DNA of 23,244 nucleotides from Oscillospiraceae bacterium (GCA_015065045.1 SVRB01000011.1:1-23244), one strand, 5' to 3'. Counted from the stretch's first letter, positions 13,530 through 22,205 are shown. Notes: generated by a model from the sequence alone, not told the origin. Program-made: numbers and translations.

Positions 13530-14894
13530 ATGTTGGAAAAAATCTTTAAACTAAAAGAAAACAACACCAACGCCAAAACGGAAATTGTTGCCGGAATTAC
13601 GACGTTTATGACAATGGCGTACATTCTTGCAGTAAACCCGAGCATTCTTTCTGCTGCCGGAATTGACAGCACAGCGGTACTCTTGGCAACTTGTATTGCA
13701 TCATTCATAGGAACAGCTATTATGGCGTTCACAACGAATATGCCTTTTGCCTTGTCAGCCGGTATGGGACTTAACGCATTCTTGGCTTACACCGTAGTTC
13801 TTGGCTTTGGCTATACCTGGCAGGTAGCTTTGTTTGCAGTATTTGTAGAGGGAATTATATTTATATTACTTTCCCTTACAAACGTAAGAGAAGCAATCTT
13901 CAACGCTATTCCGCTTCCGCTTAAAAACGCAGTATCCGTAGGTATCGGTTTGTTTATTGCGTTCATTGGTTTGCAGAATGCAAAGCTTTGCGTAGCAAAT
14001 TCATCAACACTTGTTTCGATCGTTAGCTTTACCGATAACTTTAAGACAGTAGGTATAGGCGCATTATTGGCGATTATTGGTACGATTATTACAGCGATCC
14101 TTTATATTAAGAAAGTAAAGGGTTCTATCTTGATTGGTATTCTTGTAACATGGATTCTCGGTATGCTTTGCCAGCTCATAGGATTATACGTTCCCGATGC
14201 GGCTGCAGGCTTCTATTCTCTCTATCCTTCATTTGCTATTACTGATTTCACAAAGCTTGGTGAGACATTCGGACAGTGCTTCAATATCGATTTCAAGGGT
14301 GTTGGAATATTTAACTTTATCGTTATACTTTTCTCATTCCTTTTCGTTGACTTGTTTGATACACTCGGAACAGTAATCGGCGTAAGCACTAAGGCTAATA
14401 TGCTTGATGAAAACGGAAGACTTCCTAAGATTAAAAACGTACTTCTTTCTGACGCTGTTGCAACGTCAGCAGGTGCGGTTTTGGGAACTTCTACAGTTAC
14501 AACGTTTGTTGAATCATCAGCAGGTGTAGCTGAAGGCGGAAAAACAGGACTTACATCTTTCACAACAGCTATTTTGTTCCTTGTTTCGATGTTCTTTGCT
14601 CCCATATTTACAGCTGTTCCTTCATTTGCTACAGCTCCCGCGCTTATTATCGTTGGATTCCTTATGTTCAGCAATATCGCTGAGCTTAAGCTTGATGATA
14701 AGAACTATACAACAGCCATTCCCGCGTACATTACTATAATCGCAATGCCTTTGTTCTATAGCATAGCTGAAGGTATTTCAATGGGTGTTATTTCTTATGT
14801 TCTCATTAACCTCGTATGCAAAAAGCATAAGGAAATTTCTCCTATTATGTACGTTCTTGCTTTGTTGTTTATCCTCAAGTATATATTCCTTTAA
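13530..14894 (+). CDS. NCS2 family purine permease (AzgA/PbuG type)
   Basis: A 454-residue polytopic transporter of the AzgA-like branch of NCS2. Clear family segments are EIVAGITTFMTMAYILAVNP (18-37), FALSAGMGLNAFLAY (73-87), the VGIGLFIAFIGLQNA block (about 137-151) and FLFVDLFDTLGTVIGV (269-284). Members import hypoxanthine, guanine or adenine with protons; which base cannot be read from sequence. ATG 13530 has AAGGGG 12 bases upstream. I looked for a purine riboswitch before it and found none; the 96 bases upstream mostly hold the decayed gene. A terminator follows at 14917-14948. Confidence 0.9.
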   Translation: MLEKIFKLKENNTNAKTEIVAGITTFMTMAYILAVNPSILSAAGIDSTAVLLATCIASFIGTAIMAFTTNMPFALSAGMGLNAFLAYTVVLGFGYTWQVALFAVFVEGIIFILLSLTNVREAIFNAIPLPLKNAVSVGIGLFIAFIGLQNAKLCVANSSTLVSIVSFTDNFKTVGIGALLAIIGTIITAILYIKKVKGSILIGILVTWILGMLCQLIGLYVPDAAAGFYSLYPSFAITDFTKLGETFGQCFNIDFKGVGIFNFIVILFSFLFVDLFDTLGTVIGVSTKANMLDENGRLPKIKNVLLSDAVATSAGAVLGTSTVTTFVESSAGVAEGGKTGLTSFTTAILFLVSMFFAPIFTAVPSFATAPALIIVGFLMFSNIAELKLDDKNYTTAIPAYITIIAMPLFYSIAEGISMGVISYVLINLVCKKHKEISPIMYVLALLFILKYIFL

Positions 14895-14916
14895 TTTATA
14901 GACCAATACAATCAAT

Positions 14917-14948
14917 AAAAACGACTTGATCTTTCAAGTCGTTTTTTT
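14917..14948 (+). terminator. Terminator of the purine permease gene
   Basis: ACGACTTGA (14921-14929) and TCAAGTCGT (14934-14942) pair around TCTT, with A before and seven T after. Confidence 0.9.
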
Positions 14949-14973
14949 GTGCTTAAAAACGGTTGCTCTATGG

Positions 14974-15002
14974 TTTACAAAGTGGAAAATATATGCTATA
15001 AT
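14974..15002 (+). promoter_or_regulatory. Promoter of dusB
   Basis: TTTACA (14974-14979), 17 bases, TATAAT (14997-15002), extended TGC. It shows that translation of dusB begins after 15008. Confidence 0.8.
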
Positions 15003-15027
15003 TAGCGGGACAAGGACGGTGATTGTT

Positions 15028-16017
15028 TTGAAGATAGGCAATATAGAATTAAAAAACGGATTGTTTTTGGCCCCGTTGGCGGGGGTGTCTGACCGCGCAT
15101 TCAGAGAGGTGTGCCGTAAACACGGCGCTGAATGTACGGTTTCGGAAATGATATCGGCAAAGGGACTCCATTACAATGATACGAAGACTGCCGTTCTTGC
15201 AGCTTTTTCTGAAAACGAATTACCTTTCTTTGTGCAGATATTCGGAAGTGATCCTGAGATAATGGCAGAATCGGCACACAAGCTTGCTACGAATAATTAT
15301 AAGGCTTGTCAAAATACGGTGTATCCGTCGGGAATTGATATAAATATGGGATGTCCCGTGCCTAAGATTGCAGGAAATGGTGACGGCAGCGCTTTGATGA
15401 AAAAGCCGCTACTTGCCGGAGAGATCATAAAGGCGGTTTCATCGGCGGTGGATATGCCGGTAACTGTGAAAATCCGTTCAGGGTGGGATGATGACAGCAG
15501 AAATGCAGTTGAAATGGCGCAGATAGCAGAAAAGAATGGTGCTAAGGCGATTTGTGTCCACGGAAGAACAAGAATGCAGATGTACAGAGACCCCGTTGAT
15601 ATCGATATCATTAAAGAGGTTAAGGAAGCTGTATCTATTCCTGTTATTGCGAATGGTGGAATTAACGATGCACAAAGTGCGCTAAGAATGCTTGAATACA
15701 CCCGATGCGATGGTCTTATGATTGCAAGAGGAGCTATGGGAAATCCTTTTTTGTTTGAGGAGATTGCTTGCGCTATTGAGGGTAGGGAATATATAGAACC
15801 TACGATGAAAGAAAGACTTTCTGTGGCTATGGAGCATATAAGGCTTATGATTGGCTATAAAGGGGAATATACCGGTGTTATGGAAGCAAGAAAGCATCTT
15901 TCTTGGTATATTCAGGGAAGAAAGGGTGCGGCTCAGGCAAGAGAAAAGGTCAATAAGGCCATGTCGCTTGATGAGCTTGAATCAATCGTCGAAGCGTTTT
16001 TGTGCGAGTATGAATAA
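15028..16017 (+). CDS. dusB: tRNA-dihydrouridine synthase (DusB type)
   Basis: A 329-residue flavoenzyme that reduces uridine to dihydrouridine in tRNA D loops using FMN and NADPH. Family features are LAPLAGVSDRAFR (14-26), SEMISAKGL (39-47), DINMGCPVPKI with the catalytic cysteine at 109, KIRSGWDD, CVHGRTRMQMY, the phosphate-binding VIANGGI, and MIARGAMGNPFLF. The start is TTG 15028 behind GGACGGTGA; an in-frame upstream extension begins inside the preceding terminator and the promoter and cannot be real. It is a single gene with its own promoter and terminator. Confidence 0.93.
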   Translation: MKIGNIELKNGLFLAPLAGVSDRAFREVCRKHGAECTVSEMISAKGLHYNDTKTAVLAAFSENELPFFVQIFGSDPEIMAESAHKLATNNYKACQNTVYPSGIDINMGCPVPKIAGNGDGSALMKKPLLAGEIIKAVSSAVDMPVTVKIRSGWDDDSRNAVEMAQIAEKNGAKAICVHGRTRMQMYRDPVDIDIIKEVKEAVSIPVIANGGINDAQSALRMLEYTRCDGLMIARGAMGNPFLFEEIACAIEGREYIEPTMKERLSVAMEHIRLMIGYKGEYTGVMEARKHLSWYIQGRKGAAQAREKVNKAMSLDELESIVEAFLCEYE

Positions 16018-16022
16018 TATTT

Positions 16023-16050
16023 AAGGCAACTCAAAAAGAGTTGCCTTTTT
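16023..16050 (+). terminator. Terminator of dusB
   Basis: AAGGCAACTC (16023-16032) and GAGTTGCCTT (16038-16047) pair around AAAAA, followed by T. Confidence 0.9.
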
Positions 16051-16064
16051 TACGTTATATAATA

Positions 16065-16097
16065 AAAAATCACTTGCTTTAGACAGGTGATTTTTTT
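16065..16097. terminator. Second hairpin after dusB, possibly bidirectional
   Basis: AAAAATCACTTG (16065-16076) pairs with CAGGTGATTTTT (16084-16095, one G-U) around CTTTAGA, flanked by A and T runs. It lies 15 bases beyond the dusB terminator, with no plus-strand gene between. Confidence 0.6.
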
Positions 16098-16318
16098 GAT
16101 TTTTTGTAAATAAAATTAGTTTATTGTGCTACTTTTTTTGAGCTTTGTAATAAATAAATATTCATTGTTTATTTTCAAAAAACACTTTATGTTTATTATT
16201 TATAAAAAAATAGGACTTCCTTTAACAAATAAGCTCAAAATTGTTTACTTTTTGACAAGTATATTATATTTTTGGTTCATATTTATACGTCATAATCTAT
16301 GCTGCAAAAAATAAAATG

Positions 16319-16376
16319 AAGAAATAACAAAACGGAAAAAGAGGGCTTGTAATACTGTTTTGTTGTTTCTTTTTTG
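16319..16376 (+). other. Long hairpin in the dusB-spoIID gap
   Basis: AAGAAATAACAAAAC (16319-16333) and GTTTTGTTGTTTCTT (16357-16371) pair over 15 bases with one G-U, enclosing a 23-base loop with GAGGGCTTG, followed by T. It could be the 3' end of a small RNA, but no convincing promoter is seen. The gap 16018-16737 carries no believable gene; 16098-16318 is AT-rich with nothing visible. Other small structures are the hairpin GCAGAGT/ACTCTGC (16441-16459) and the palindrome AAAACAATTGTTTT (16463-16476). Confidence 0.4.
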
Positions 16377-16508
16377 TCGTTTATAGGGATGAAAATTTTA
16401 TATATTGTGTCGTATAAAGTCTAATTGAATATTTGTCTTCGCAGAGTTTCACACTCTGCCATAAAACAATTGTTTTGTATTTATTTCGCAAATATAAAAT
16501 TCATAAAA

Positions 16509-16573
16509 AAGCCTTGAAGTATACTTGTTTTCGGGAATTATTATTGTACCAAAAACAATATAAAACAAGGCTT
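16509..16573. repeat. Nested palindrome with competing stems
   Basis: AAGCCTTG (16509-16516) pairs with CAAGGCTT (16566-16573). TTGTTTT (16525-16531) can instead pair with AAAACAA (16562-16568), sharing bases with the first stem. A perfect palindrome AAGTATACTT (16517-16526) and an inner TTATTGT/ACAATAT lie within. It could be a miniature repeat or an old transposon end. There is no gene inside. Confidence 0.45.
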
Positions 16574-16609
16574 AATTATATACAAGATTTTTTCAATATT
16601 TTGATTTGA

Positions 16610-16655
16610 TTACAAAAGGCACTTGCGGCAAAATACCGCGAGTGCCTTTTTGTAA
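16610..16655. terminator. Long terminator-like hairpin
   Basis: TTACAAAAGGCACTTGCGG (16610-16628) pairs with CCGCGAGTGCC plus T-rich arm to 16655, with one G-U and one bulged T, around CAAAATA. It is flanked on both sides by A/T-rich arms, so the direction is unclear. It separates the hairpin region from spoIID. Confidence 0.6.
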
Positions 16656-16737
16656 TTCCACAGCATCTTTTCAATCTATACTACAAAAAAGAATATAAAT
16701 TATAAATTTGGAATATAATTCCAAAGAGGTGATTTTT

Positions 16738-17703
16738 TTGAATATAAAAATTTTAGGGATAATAGTTTCAATAATTGCAATGTTGTTTTCTCCCACAGTT
16801 GCGGGTTTGTTTATGACAGGACAGGCTGATACAAGCTCAGAAGGGCTTGATAAAAGCAACATTGAACCCAAAGAGATTGAATTATATATAACCTCTACAG
16901 GCGTAAAAGAGGAGCTTGACTTTGAGGAATATGTTTGTTGTGTATTGTTGGGAGAGGTTCCTGCAACCTTCGACGAAGAAGCGTTAAAGGCAATGGCAGT
17001 TGCCGTGAGAAGCTATTGCACAAGAAGAATGCAGACTAACGATGGATATTTAAAGCACTATGCAGCAGACGTGTGTGATGATTATACTCATTGTTTGGGT
17101 TATATTTCACTTGAGGATGCGAAAAAAAGATGGGGAGACGAATTGGCAAATCAATACTATGATAAGATAAAAAATGCGGTCGATCAAACAAAAGGGGAGG
17201 TTTTGTATTATGAAGGCGTAGTGGCAGATACGGTTTTTCATTCGAGCTCTTATGGGTATACCGAAAGCGCGGGAAATGTATGGGGGGCTGACGTTCCTTA
17301 TCTTATTTGCGTGTCATCACCCGAGGATGCAAACGTAAGCTATGCTGAATATAATTCAGAGGAATTCAGAAAAATACTTGAAAGTGAAGGGGTTAAGTGT
17401 GATTTATCAATAGAGCCTGATGGGTGGCTTGGTGAAACTGTAAAGTCGGAAAAGGGAAGAACGGACAGGGTATATATATGCGGCACAGCGATTACCGGAA
17501 GAAGAATCAGAGAGATATTTGGACTTAAATCTACGTGCTTTGATATCATATACAATGACGGAATGTTTAAGTTTGAAGTAAAAGGCTACGGGCATGGCGT
17601 AGGAATGAGTCAATACGGATGCTCGGTAATGGCAAGTGACGGGAAAAAGTATACGGAAATCTTATCTCACTATTATCCTCAGACAGAGCTTGGGTTATAT
17701 TGA
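16738..17703 (+). CDS. spoIID: Stage II sporulation protein D (SpoIID/LytB)
   Basis: A 321-residue lytic transglycosylase of the engulfment machinery, which with SpoIIM and SpoIIP remodels peptidoglycan during engulfment. An N-terminal membrane anchor (3-27) is followed by the SpoIID domain. LLGEVPATFDEEALKAMAVAVRSYC-type core holds the presumed catalytic glutamate at residue 73, equivalent to E88 of the Bacillus protein. Further on are HSSSYGYTESAGNVWG and the C-terminal GYGHGVGMSQYG. TTG 16738 follows AGAGGTGA at good spacing; an upstream in-frame extension has no ribosome binding site. A weak sigma-E-like pattern (GAATATA, 14 bases, AATATAAT) lies at 16691-16719. No spoIIIM/P genes are in the window. 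Confidence 0.92.
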   Translation: MNIKILGIIVSIIAMLFSPTVAGLFMTGQADTSSEGLDKSNIEPKEIELYITSTGVKEELDFEEYVCCVLLGEVPATFDEEALKAMAVAVRSYCTRRMQTNDGYLKHYAADVCDDYTHCLGYISLEDAKKRWGDELANQYYDKIKNAVDQTKGEVLYYEGVVADTVFHSSSYGYTESAGNVWGADVPYLICVSSPEDANVSYAEYNSEEFRKILESEGVKCDLSIEPDGWLGETVKSEKGRTDRVYICGTAITGRRIREIFGLKSTCFDIIYNDGMFKFEVKGYGHGVGMSQYGCSVMASDGKKYTEILSHYYPQTELGLY

Positions 17704-17722
17704 TAAAAGTGTTGCGTTGGTG

Positions 17723-17759
17723 TTGAAAAGTTGGAAAAAATGTGTATAATGTATATAAT
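17723..17759 (+). promoter_or_regulatory. Tandem sigma-A-type promoters of ymfF
   Basis: Two overlapping candidates: TTGAAA (17723-17728)-16-TATAAT (17745-17750), and TTGGAA (17731-17736)-17-TATAAT (17754-17759). Both place the RNA start after 17755, which rules out an ATG at 17742 as the ymfF start. Confidence 0.65.
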
Positions 17760-17801
17760 AGGGTAATTTTTGCAAATACAAAAAAGGCAGGTACCATAAC
17801 T

Positions 17802-19091
17802 TTGGAAAAAATAAAGATTACTGACGGAATAACGTTAAATATTATAAATACCGATAAATTCAAGACGAACTATCTTTCGTTCAATTTTGTAACACCGCTC
17901 AGCAGAGAAAAGGTGTCTTATTATGCTTTGATTCCCCAGGTCCTTATGAGAGGAACAAAAAGCTATAATGATCTTGCAAGCATAAAAAATAAGCTTGATG
18001 ATCTTTATGCGGCATCTGTTGAGGGTCGAGTATACAGACGCGGAGAATATCAGATATGCGGTATAACTGCAAGCTGGCTTATGGATAAGTATGCGATTGA
18101 CGGAACTAACATAACAGACGGTACGCTTGACGTGTTGGAAGAGATAATCTTTACACCCTTTCTTGAAAACGGTGTGTTTTCAAATAGTTATGTCGAGAGT
18201 GAAAAGAAAAATCTTATAGATGATATAAGAGCAATTATAAACAATAAAAACGGATATGCTATAAGACGATGCCAAGAGGAAATGTGCAAGGATGAGGCTT
18301 TTGGTATATGTGAATACGGAGAAGAGGCAGTTGTTGAAAGTATTACGTCGGATGAGCTTTACCGTTTGTATAACGAATTGCTCGAAACTGCAAGAGTTGA
18401 GATATTCTACGTGGGAAGCGGAGATATGGATAAGCTTTGCGAAAAGATAAGCAAGATGTTTGTTGACCGCGAAAGAAGATATAGCGAATTTAAAGGCGCA
18501 GAGGTTAGAAAAGAAGTTTTGCAGACCAAGGAAGTTTTAGAAAAGTGCGCCACGATGCAGGGTAAATTATCTCTCGGGTTCAGAACAGGTACTGTTCTCG
18601 GTGAAGATGATTATAACGCATTCCCCGTATTTGTTGAAATGTACGGAAACTCACCTGTCAGCAAGCTTTTTATGAACGTTAGAGAAAAGCTTAGTCTTTG
18701 TTACTACTGCCGAGCAATTCCTGAGGGAATAAAGGGCGTAATGGTTGTAACAAGCGGTATAGAGGTTTCTAAGAAGCAAGAGGCGCAGGATGAGATTTTA
18801 GCTCAGCTTGAATGTGTAAGAAACGGCGAATTTACAGAAGATGAACTTATTCTTGCGAAAAAATCATTAAAAAATGCTTATGATGAACTGAATGACAGTC
18901 CTGCATCTGTTGAAAGCTGGTATTTAACAAGACGTTTAGCCGGAGTTGATGACGAAACAGAGACAGTTGCCCGCAGATTTATGGACGTAACGAGAGAAGA
19001 CGTTATCAGAGTTGCCAAGAAAATCAAGCTTGATACCGTATATTTCCTTGAGGGAACAATGACGGGAGAGGTAGAGGATGACGATGAGTGA
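17802..19091 (+). CDS. ymfF: M16-type peptidase-like protein YmfF (no active-site motif)
   Basis: A 429-residue M16 family protein of the YmfF type (MEKIKITDGITLNIINTDKF start). It has the M16 fold signatures LMRGTKSYND and LSLCYYCRAIPEG, but no HxxEH zinc motif where it should lie, as is usual for this member of the pair. In Bacillus, ymfF and ymfH are needed for the 5-aminopentanol modification of EF-P; the annotation is carried over by family. TTG 17802 follows GGCAGG. It overlaps ymfH by 14 bases (or 8, depending on the ymfH start), so the two are translationally coupled. Confidence 0.87.
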   Translation: MEKIKITDGITLNIINTDKFKTNYLSFNFVTPLSREKVSYYALIPQVLMRGTKSYNDLASIKNKLDDLYAASVEGRVYRRGEYQICGITASWLMDKYAIDGTNITDGTLDVLEEIIFTPFLENGVFSNSYVESEKKNLIDDIRAIINNKNGYAIRRCQEEMCKDEAFGICEYGEEAVVESITSDELYRLYNELLETARVEIFYVGSGDMDKLCEKISKMFVDRERRYSEFKGAEVRKEVLQTKEVLEKCATMQGKLSLGFRTGTVLGEDDYNAFPVFVEMYGNSPVSKLFMNVREKLSLCYYCRAIPEGIKGVMVVTSGIEVSKKQEAQDEILAQLECVRNGEFTEDELILAKKSLKNAYDELNDSPASVESWYLTRRLAGVDDETETVARRFMDVTREDVIRVAKKIKLDTVYFLEGTMTGEVEDDDE

Positions 19092-20367
19092 GAGAATTAT
19101 AAAAACAAATGAGTTTTTAGGCGAAAGTTATACAAAGATAAGCCACGAAAGCGGACTTGATATTTATGTTTTTCCAAAGAAGCTGACAACTACGTTTGCG
19201 GTTTTTGGGACTAAATACGGTTCGATCGACAACAAATTCAGACTTAAGGGCGAGAAAGAATATATTGAAGTTCCCAACGGAATCGCTCATTTTCTTGAGC
19301 ATAAGCTGTTTGATAATGAAAACGGTCCCGACACTTTCTCAAGATATGCCGAGGTGGGAGCGAACGCGAATGCTTTTACGTCGTTTGATAAAACAGCGTA
19401 TTTGTTTTCTTGCACTGAGAATTTCAGAGAGTCGCTTGAGATACTTCTCGATTTTGTAACAAAGCCTTATTTTACTGACAAGACCGTACAAAAGGAACAG
19501 GGAATAATAGGTCAGGAAATACGAATGGGTGAGGATAGCCCCGGCAGAGTTTTGTTTTTTAATTTGATGAAGGCTTTGTATGAGAAGCATTCTGTGCAGA
19601 TAAGTATTGCAGGAACGGTTGAGTCGATAGCCGAAATTGATGCTGATTTACTATATAAATGCTACAACACGTTCTACAATCTCAACAATATGGTTCTTTG
19701 TGTATGCGGAGACGTTGATATAGATGAGGTCGTTTCTGTTGCGAACAGCGTTTTGAAAAAATCACCCGAATGTGAAATAGAGCGCTATTTTGACGAAGAG
19801 CCCGGAAATGTATCAAAAGAAAAGATCACGGCAAAAATGCAGGTAGCAAAGCCTTTGTTTGATATAGGTTTAAAGGACGTAGATATTCCGTCCGAGCCTT
19901 GTATGAGACTAAAAAAAGCGGCAGGTATGGCTGTTTTGAACGAGGTTATGTTCAGCAAGAGCAGCAGTATATTCAACGATCTTTATAACGAGGGATTGAT
20001 TTCCGGCAATTTTGATTATTGTTATACAATAAGTTCAAGTTTTGCTTTTAATGAAATATCAGGCGAGTCGTCCGATCCCGAGAAGGTGTACGGAAGAGTT
20101 AGAGAGTATATCAAAGAAATGCAGGCTAAAGGAATTGACGAAAAGTCTTTTGAAAGGTGCAAAAAGGTTATATTTGCAGATTTTATCAAGAGCTTTGACA
20201 GTACCGAAGAAATTGCTTGCGAAATGATGAGCTATATATTTGAAGGCTGCGATCTGTTTGATTATGCTGAGGTTATAAAGGATTTAGAGCTTGATTATGT
20301 GAATTTGTTGCTCAAGGAAATGTTTGACGACAGTTTTTTTGCAATATCTACTGTTTGTCCTTTGTGA
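19078..20367 (+). CDS. ymfH: M16 zinc peptidase YmfH
   Basis: A 429-residue M16 peptidase partner of YmfF. The zinc motif HFLEH is at 71-75 and the third ligand is the glutamate in GIIGQEIRM (147), so it is the catalytic partner. NANAFTSFDKTAYLF is the usual M16 substrate-groove segment. Two in-frame ATG codons are possible: 19078 (GGAGAGG six bases upstream) and 19084 (AGAGG six bases upstream). The role is in the EF-P modification pathway by family knowledge; the modification enzymes themselves are not in the window. A 21-base gap leads to lgt. Confidence 0.9.
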   Translation: MTMSERIIKTNEFLGESYTKISHESGLDIYVFPKKLTTTFAVFGTKYGSIDNKFRLKGEKEYIEVPNGIAHFLEHKLFDNENGPDTFSRYAEVGANANAFTSFDKTAYLFSCTENFRESLEILLDFVTKPYFTDKTVQKEQGIIGQEIRMGEDSPGRVLFFNLMKALYEKHSVQISIAGTVESIAEIDADLLYKCYNTFYNLNNMVLCVCGDVDIDEVVSVANSVLKKSPECEIERYFDEEPGNVSKEKITAKMQVAKPLFDIGLKDVDIPSEPCMRLKKAAGMAVLNEVMFSKSSSIFNDLYNEGLISGNFDYCYTISSSFAFNEISGESSDPEKVYGRVREYIKEMQAKGIDEKSFERCKKVIFADFIKSFDSTEEIACEMMSYIFEGCDLFDYAEVIKDLELDYVNLLLKEMFDDSFFAISTVCPL

Positions 20368-20388
20368 TTTTAAATAGGAAGTGAAAAA

Positions 20389-21300
20389 ATGAAGAATTAT
20401 ATATCATTCCCCGGACTCGGTATAGATGAGTTTTCGGTTAGCGAGGTTGCATTTACCCTCTTCGGAAGAGAGGTTGCTTGGTATGGTGTTATTATAACGG
20501 TTGGAATCTTACTTGCGGTTTTGTACGTTATCGGTCGATCTAAACAAGAGGGTATAAAAGAAGATGATATTCTCGATTTTGCTATATTTGTAATTCCTCT
20601 TTCAGTTTTTGGGGCAAGACTTTTTTACGTATTGACAAAACTGGAGGAATACAAGTCTATACGTGATGCGATAGCTATATGGGAGGGTGGACTTGCCATA
20701 TACGGCGCTGTTATTACCGGTGCTTTGGTTATACTCAGTATATGTTTAGTGAAGAAGATCAATATTTTGAAGATGTTTGACATTGCTTGCCCTGCTGTTA
20801 TGATTGGTCAAATAATCGGCAGATGGGGGAATTTCGTAAATGCAGAAGCCTTTGGCAGACAGACGGATATTTTTATAAGAATGGGAATCAGATCAGAATG
20901 GAACAGTGTTGCTACGTACGTTCATCCGACGTTTCTTTATGAATCAATGTGGAATTTATTCTGGTTCTTGCTCATAAACGCATACTACAAAAAGAAAAAG
21001 TACCACGGCGAGATATTTTTTATGTACATAACAACGTACGGAATAGGCAGATTCTTTATTGAAGGTTTACGTACAGACAGTCTTTACGTAGGTAATTTCA
21101 GAATTTCTCAGGTGATCGGAATTGTTTCTTTTGTTGTCGGATTAACGTTTCTGTTGCTTAATTATTTTAAAAAGGCAAGAGGGGCAGAGCCGATACTCGA
21201 GAAAGAGGGAACTGTTGTTCCTAAAGTTATTAAAGAAGTAAATGGAAAAAAGATAGACGAAGAAAAAACGGAGGAAGATGAAAATGGCGAAGATAATTGA
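20389..21300 (+). CDS. lgt: Prolipoprotein diacylglyceryl transferase
   Basis: A 303-residue, about seven-helix membrane enzyme that moves diacylglycerol from phosphatidylglycerol to the lipobox cysteine of prolipoproteins. Family marks are FGREVAWYGVIITVGILLAV (24-43), WEGGLAIYGAVI (103-114), and the Lgt signature GRWGNFVNAEAFG (about 144-156), followed by HPTFLYESMWNL and GIGRFFIEGLRTD. The C-terminal tail is highly acidic (EEKTEEDENGEDN). ATG 20389 follows AGGAAGTGA. It overlaps folD by 17 bases from the chosen folD start. Confidence 0.96.
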   Translation: MKNYISFPGLGIDEFSVSEVAFTLFGREVAWYGVIITVGILLAVLYVIGRSKQEGIKEDDILDFAIFVIPLSVFGARLFYVLTKLEEYKSIRDAIAIWEGGLAIYGAVITGALVILSICLVKKINILKMFDIACPAVMIGQIIGRWGNFVNAEAFGRQTDIFIRMGIRSEWNSVATYVHPTFLYESMWNLFWFLLINAYYKKKKYHGEIFFMYITTYGIGRFFIEGLRTDSLYVGNFRISQVIGIVSFVVGLTFLLLNYFKKARGAEPILEKEGTVVPKVIKEVNGKKIDEEKTEEDENGEDN

Positions 21301-22135
21301 CGGAAAAGCAATATCAGCGGAAATAAGACAGGAAATTTCCGAAGAGGTTGAAAAAATAAAGCAGGAAAAAGGTATTGTTCCCGGACTTGCTGTAATTATA
21401 GTGGGAGAGGATCCCGCATCTCAGGTTTACGTGAGAAACAAGAAGAAGGACTGTGATGAAACAGGTATAAATTCTATAATTCACGCGCTTCCCGAAAATA
21501 CTACAGAAGAAGAGCTTTTGGCGCTTGTTCATAGTCTTAATAACGATGACAGTGTGCACGGAATTATAGTACAGCTTCCTCTGCCGAAGCATCTTGATTC
21601 CGATTTGATTATAAACAACATAGACGTAAATAAGGACGTTGACGCGTTCCATCCTTACAATGTCGGAAAGATCATGATTGGTGATTACGAACTGTTGCCT
21701 TGTACTCCTGCAGGCGTTATGGAGCTTCTTGAGAGAAGCAATATTGATGTTTCGGGCAAGAATTGTGTTGTTATAGGCAGAAGCAATATTGTTGGCAAGC
21801 CTCAGGCGATGATGCTTCTCCATAAAAACGGAACTGTAACGGTATGCCACAGCAAAACGAAAAATCTTGATGAGATATGCCGTTCAGCAGATATACTTGT
21901 TGTTGCTATCGGAAGAGCAAAGTTTGTTACGGGCGATATGATAAAAGAGGGTGCTGTTGTAATTGACGTTGGTATGTGCAGAGACGAAAACGGAAAGCTT
22001 TGCGGTGACGTTGATTATGAATCAGCAGAGAAAAAGGCATCTTATATTACACCTGTTCCCGGCGGAGTAGGGCCTATGACAAGAGTTATGTTGCTCCAGA
22101 ATACGCTTTCTGCAGCAAAGAAAAAGCTTAAATAA
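21284..22135 (+). CDS. folD: Bifunctional methylenetetrahydrofolate dehydrogenase/cyclohydrolase FolD
   Basis: A 283-residue FolD. It interconverts 5,10-methylene-THF, 5,10-methenyl-THF and 10-formyl-THF with NADP. Visible family blocks are MAKIIDGKAISAEI at the start, PASQVYVRNKKK with the catalytic lysine (near 53), VQLPLPKHL, KDVDAFHPYNVGK, PCTPAGVMELL, the nucleotide-binding VVIGRSNIVGKPQAMMLL, and PVPGGVGPMTRVMLLQNT. ATG 21284 is nine bases after GGAGG; the ATG at 21278 is only three bases from it. The start lies inside the lgt end, so the two are coupled. Confidence 0.97.
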   Translation: MAKIIDGKAISAEIRQEISEEVEKIKQEKGIVPGLAVIIVGEDPASQVYVRNKKKDCDETGINSIIHALPENTTEEELLALVHSLNNDDSVHGIIVQLPLPKHLDSDLIINNIDVNKDVDAFHPYNVGKIMIGDYELLPCTPAGVMELLERSNIDVSGKNCVVIGRSNIVGKPQAMMLLHKNGTVTVCHSKTKNLDEICRSADILVVAIGRAKFVTGDMIKEGAVVIDVGMCRDENGKLCGDVDYESAEKKASYITPVPGGVGPMTRVMLLQNTLSAAKKKLK

Positions 22136-22175
22136 ATATCTTATATAATTATAATAATTATTTCGCGAAAAAGCC

Positions 22176-22205
22176 TTGACAAATAAAGGTAATAAGTGAT
22201 ATAAT
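22176..22205 (+). promoter_or_regulatory. Promoter of the L21-Prp-L27 operon
   Basis: TTGACA (22176-22181), 18 bases, TATAAT (22200-22205). It leaves a leader of about 90 bases before rplU, longer than for other genes in the window. Confidence 0.85.

Noticed and set aside
13434..13530. A purine riboswitch before the NCS2 permease
   Set aside because: The 96 bases hold the remnant C-terminus of the decayed gene and a ribosome binding site; no purine aptamer-like three-way junction or terminator/antiterminator is seen.
14222..14674. A 150-codon minus-strand frame
   Set aside because: It is the antisense shadow of the purine permease gene and has no start signals.
14926..15027. A 34-residue N-terminal extension of DusB
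   Set aside because: It starts in the preceding terminator and spans the dusB promoter; the TTG at 15028 has a good ribosome binding site.
16126..16314. A 62-codon plus-strand frame in the dusB-spoIID gap
   Set aside because: No ribosome binding site, only F/I/L/K-rich codons expected of AT-rich noncoding DNA, no promoter.
21314..21850. A 178-codon minus-strand frame
   Set aside because: It lies wholly inside folD, which is a clear gene on the other strand.
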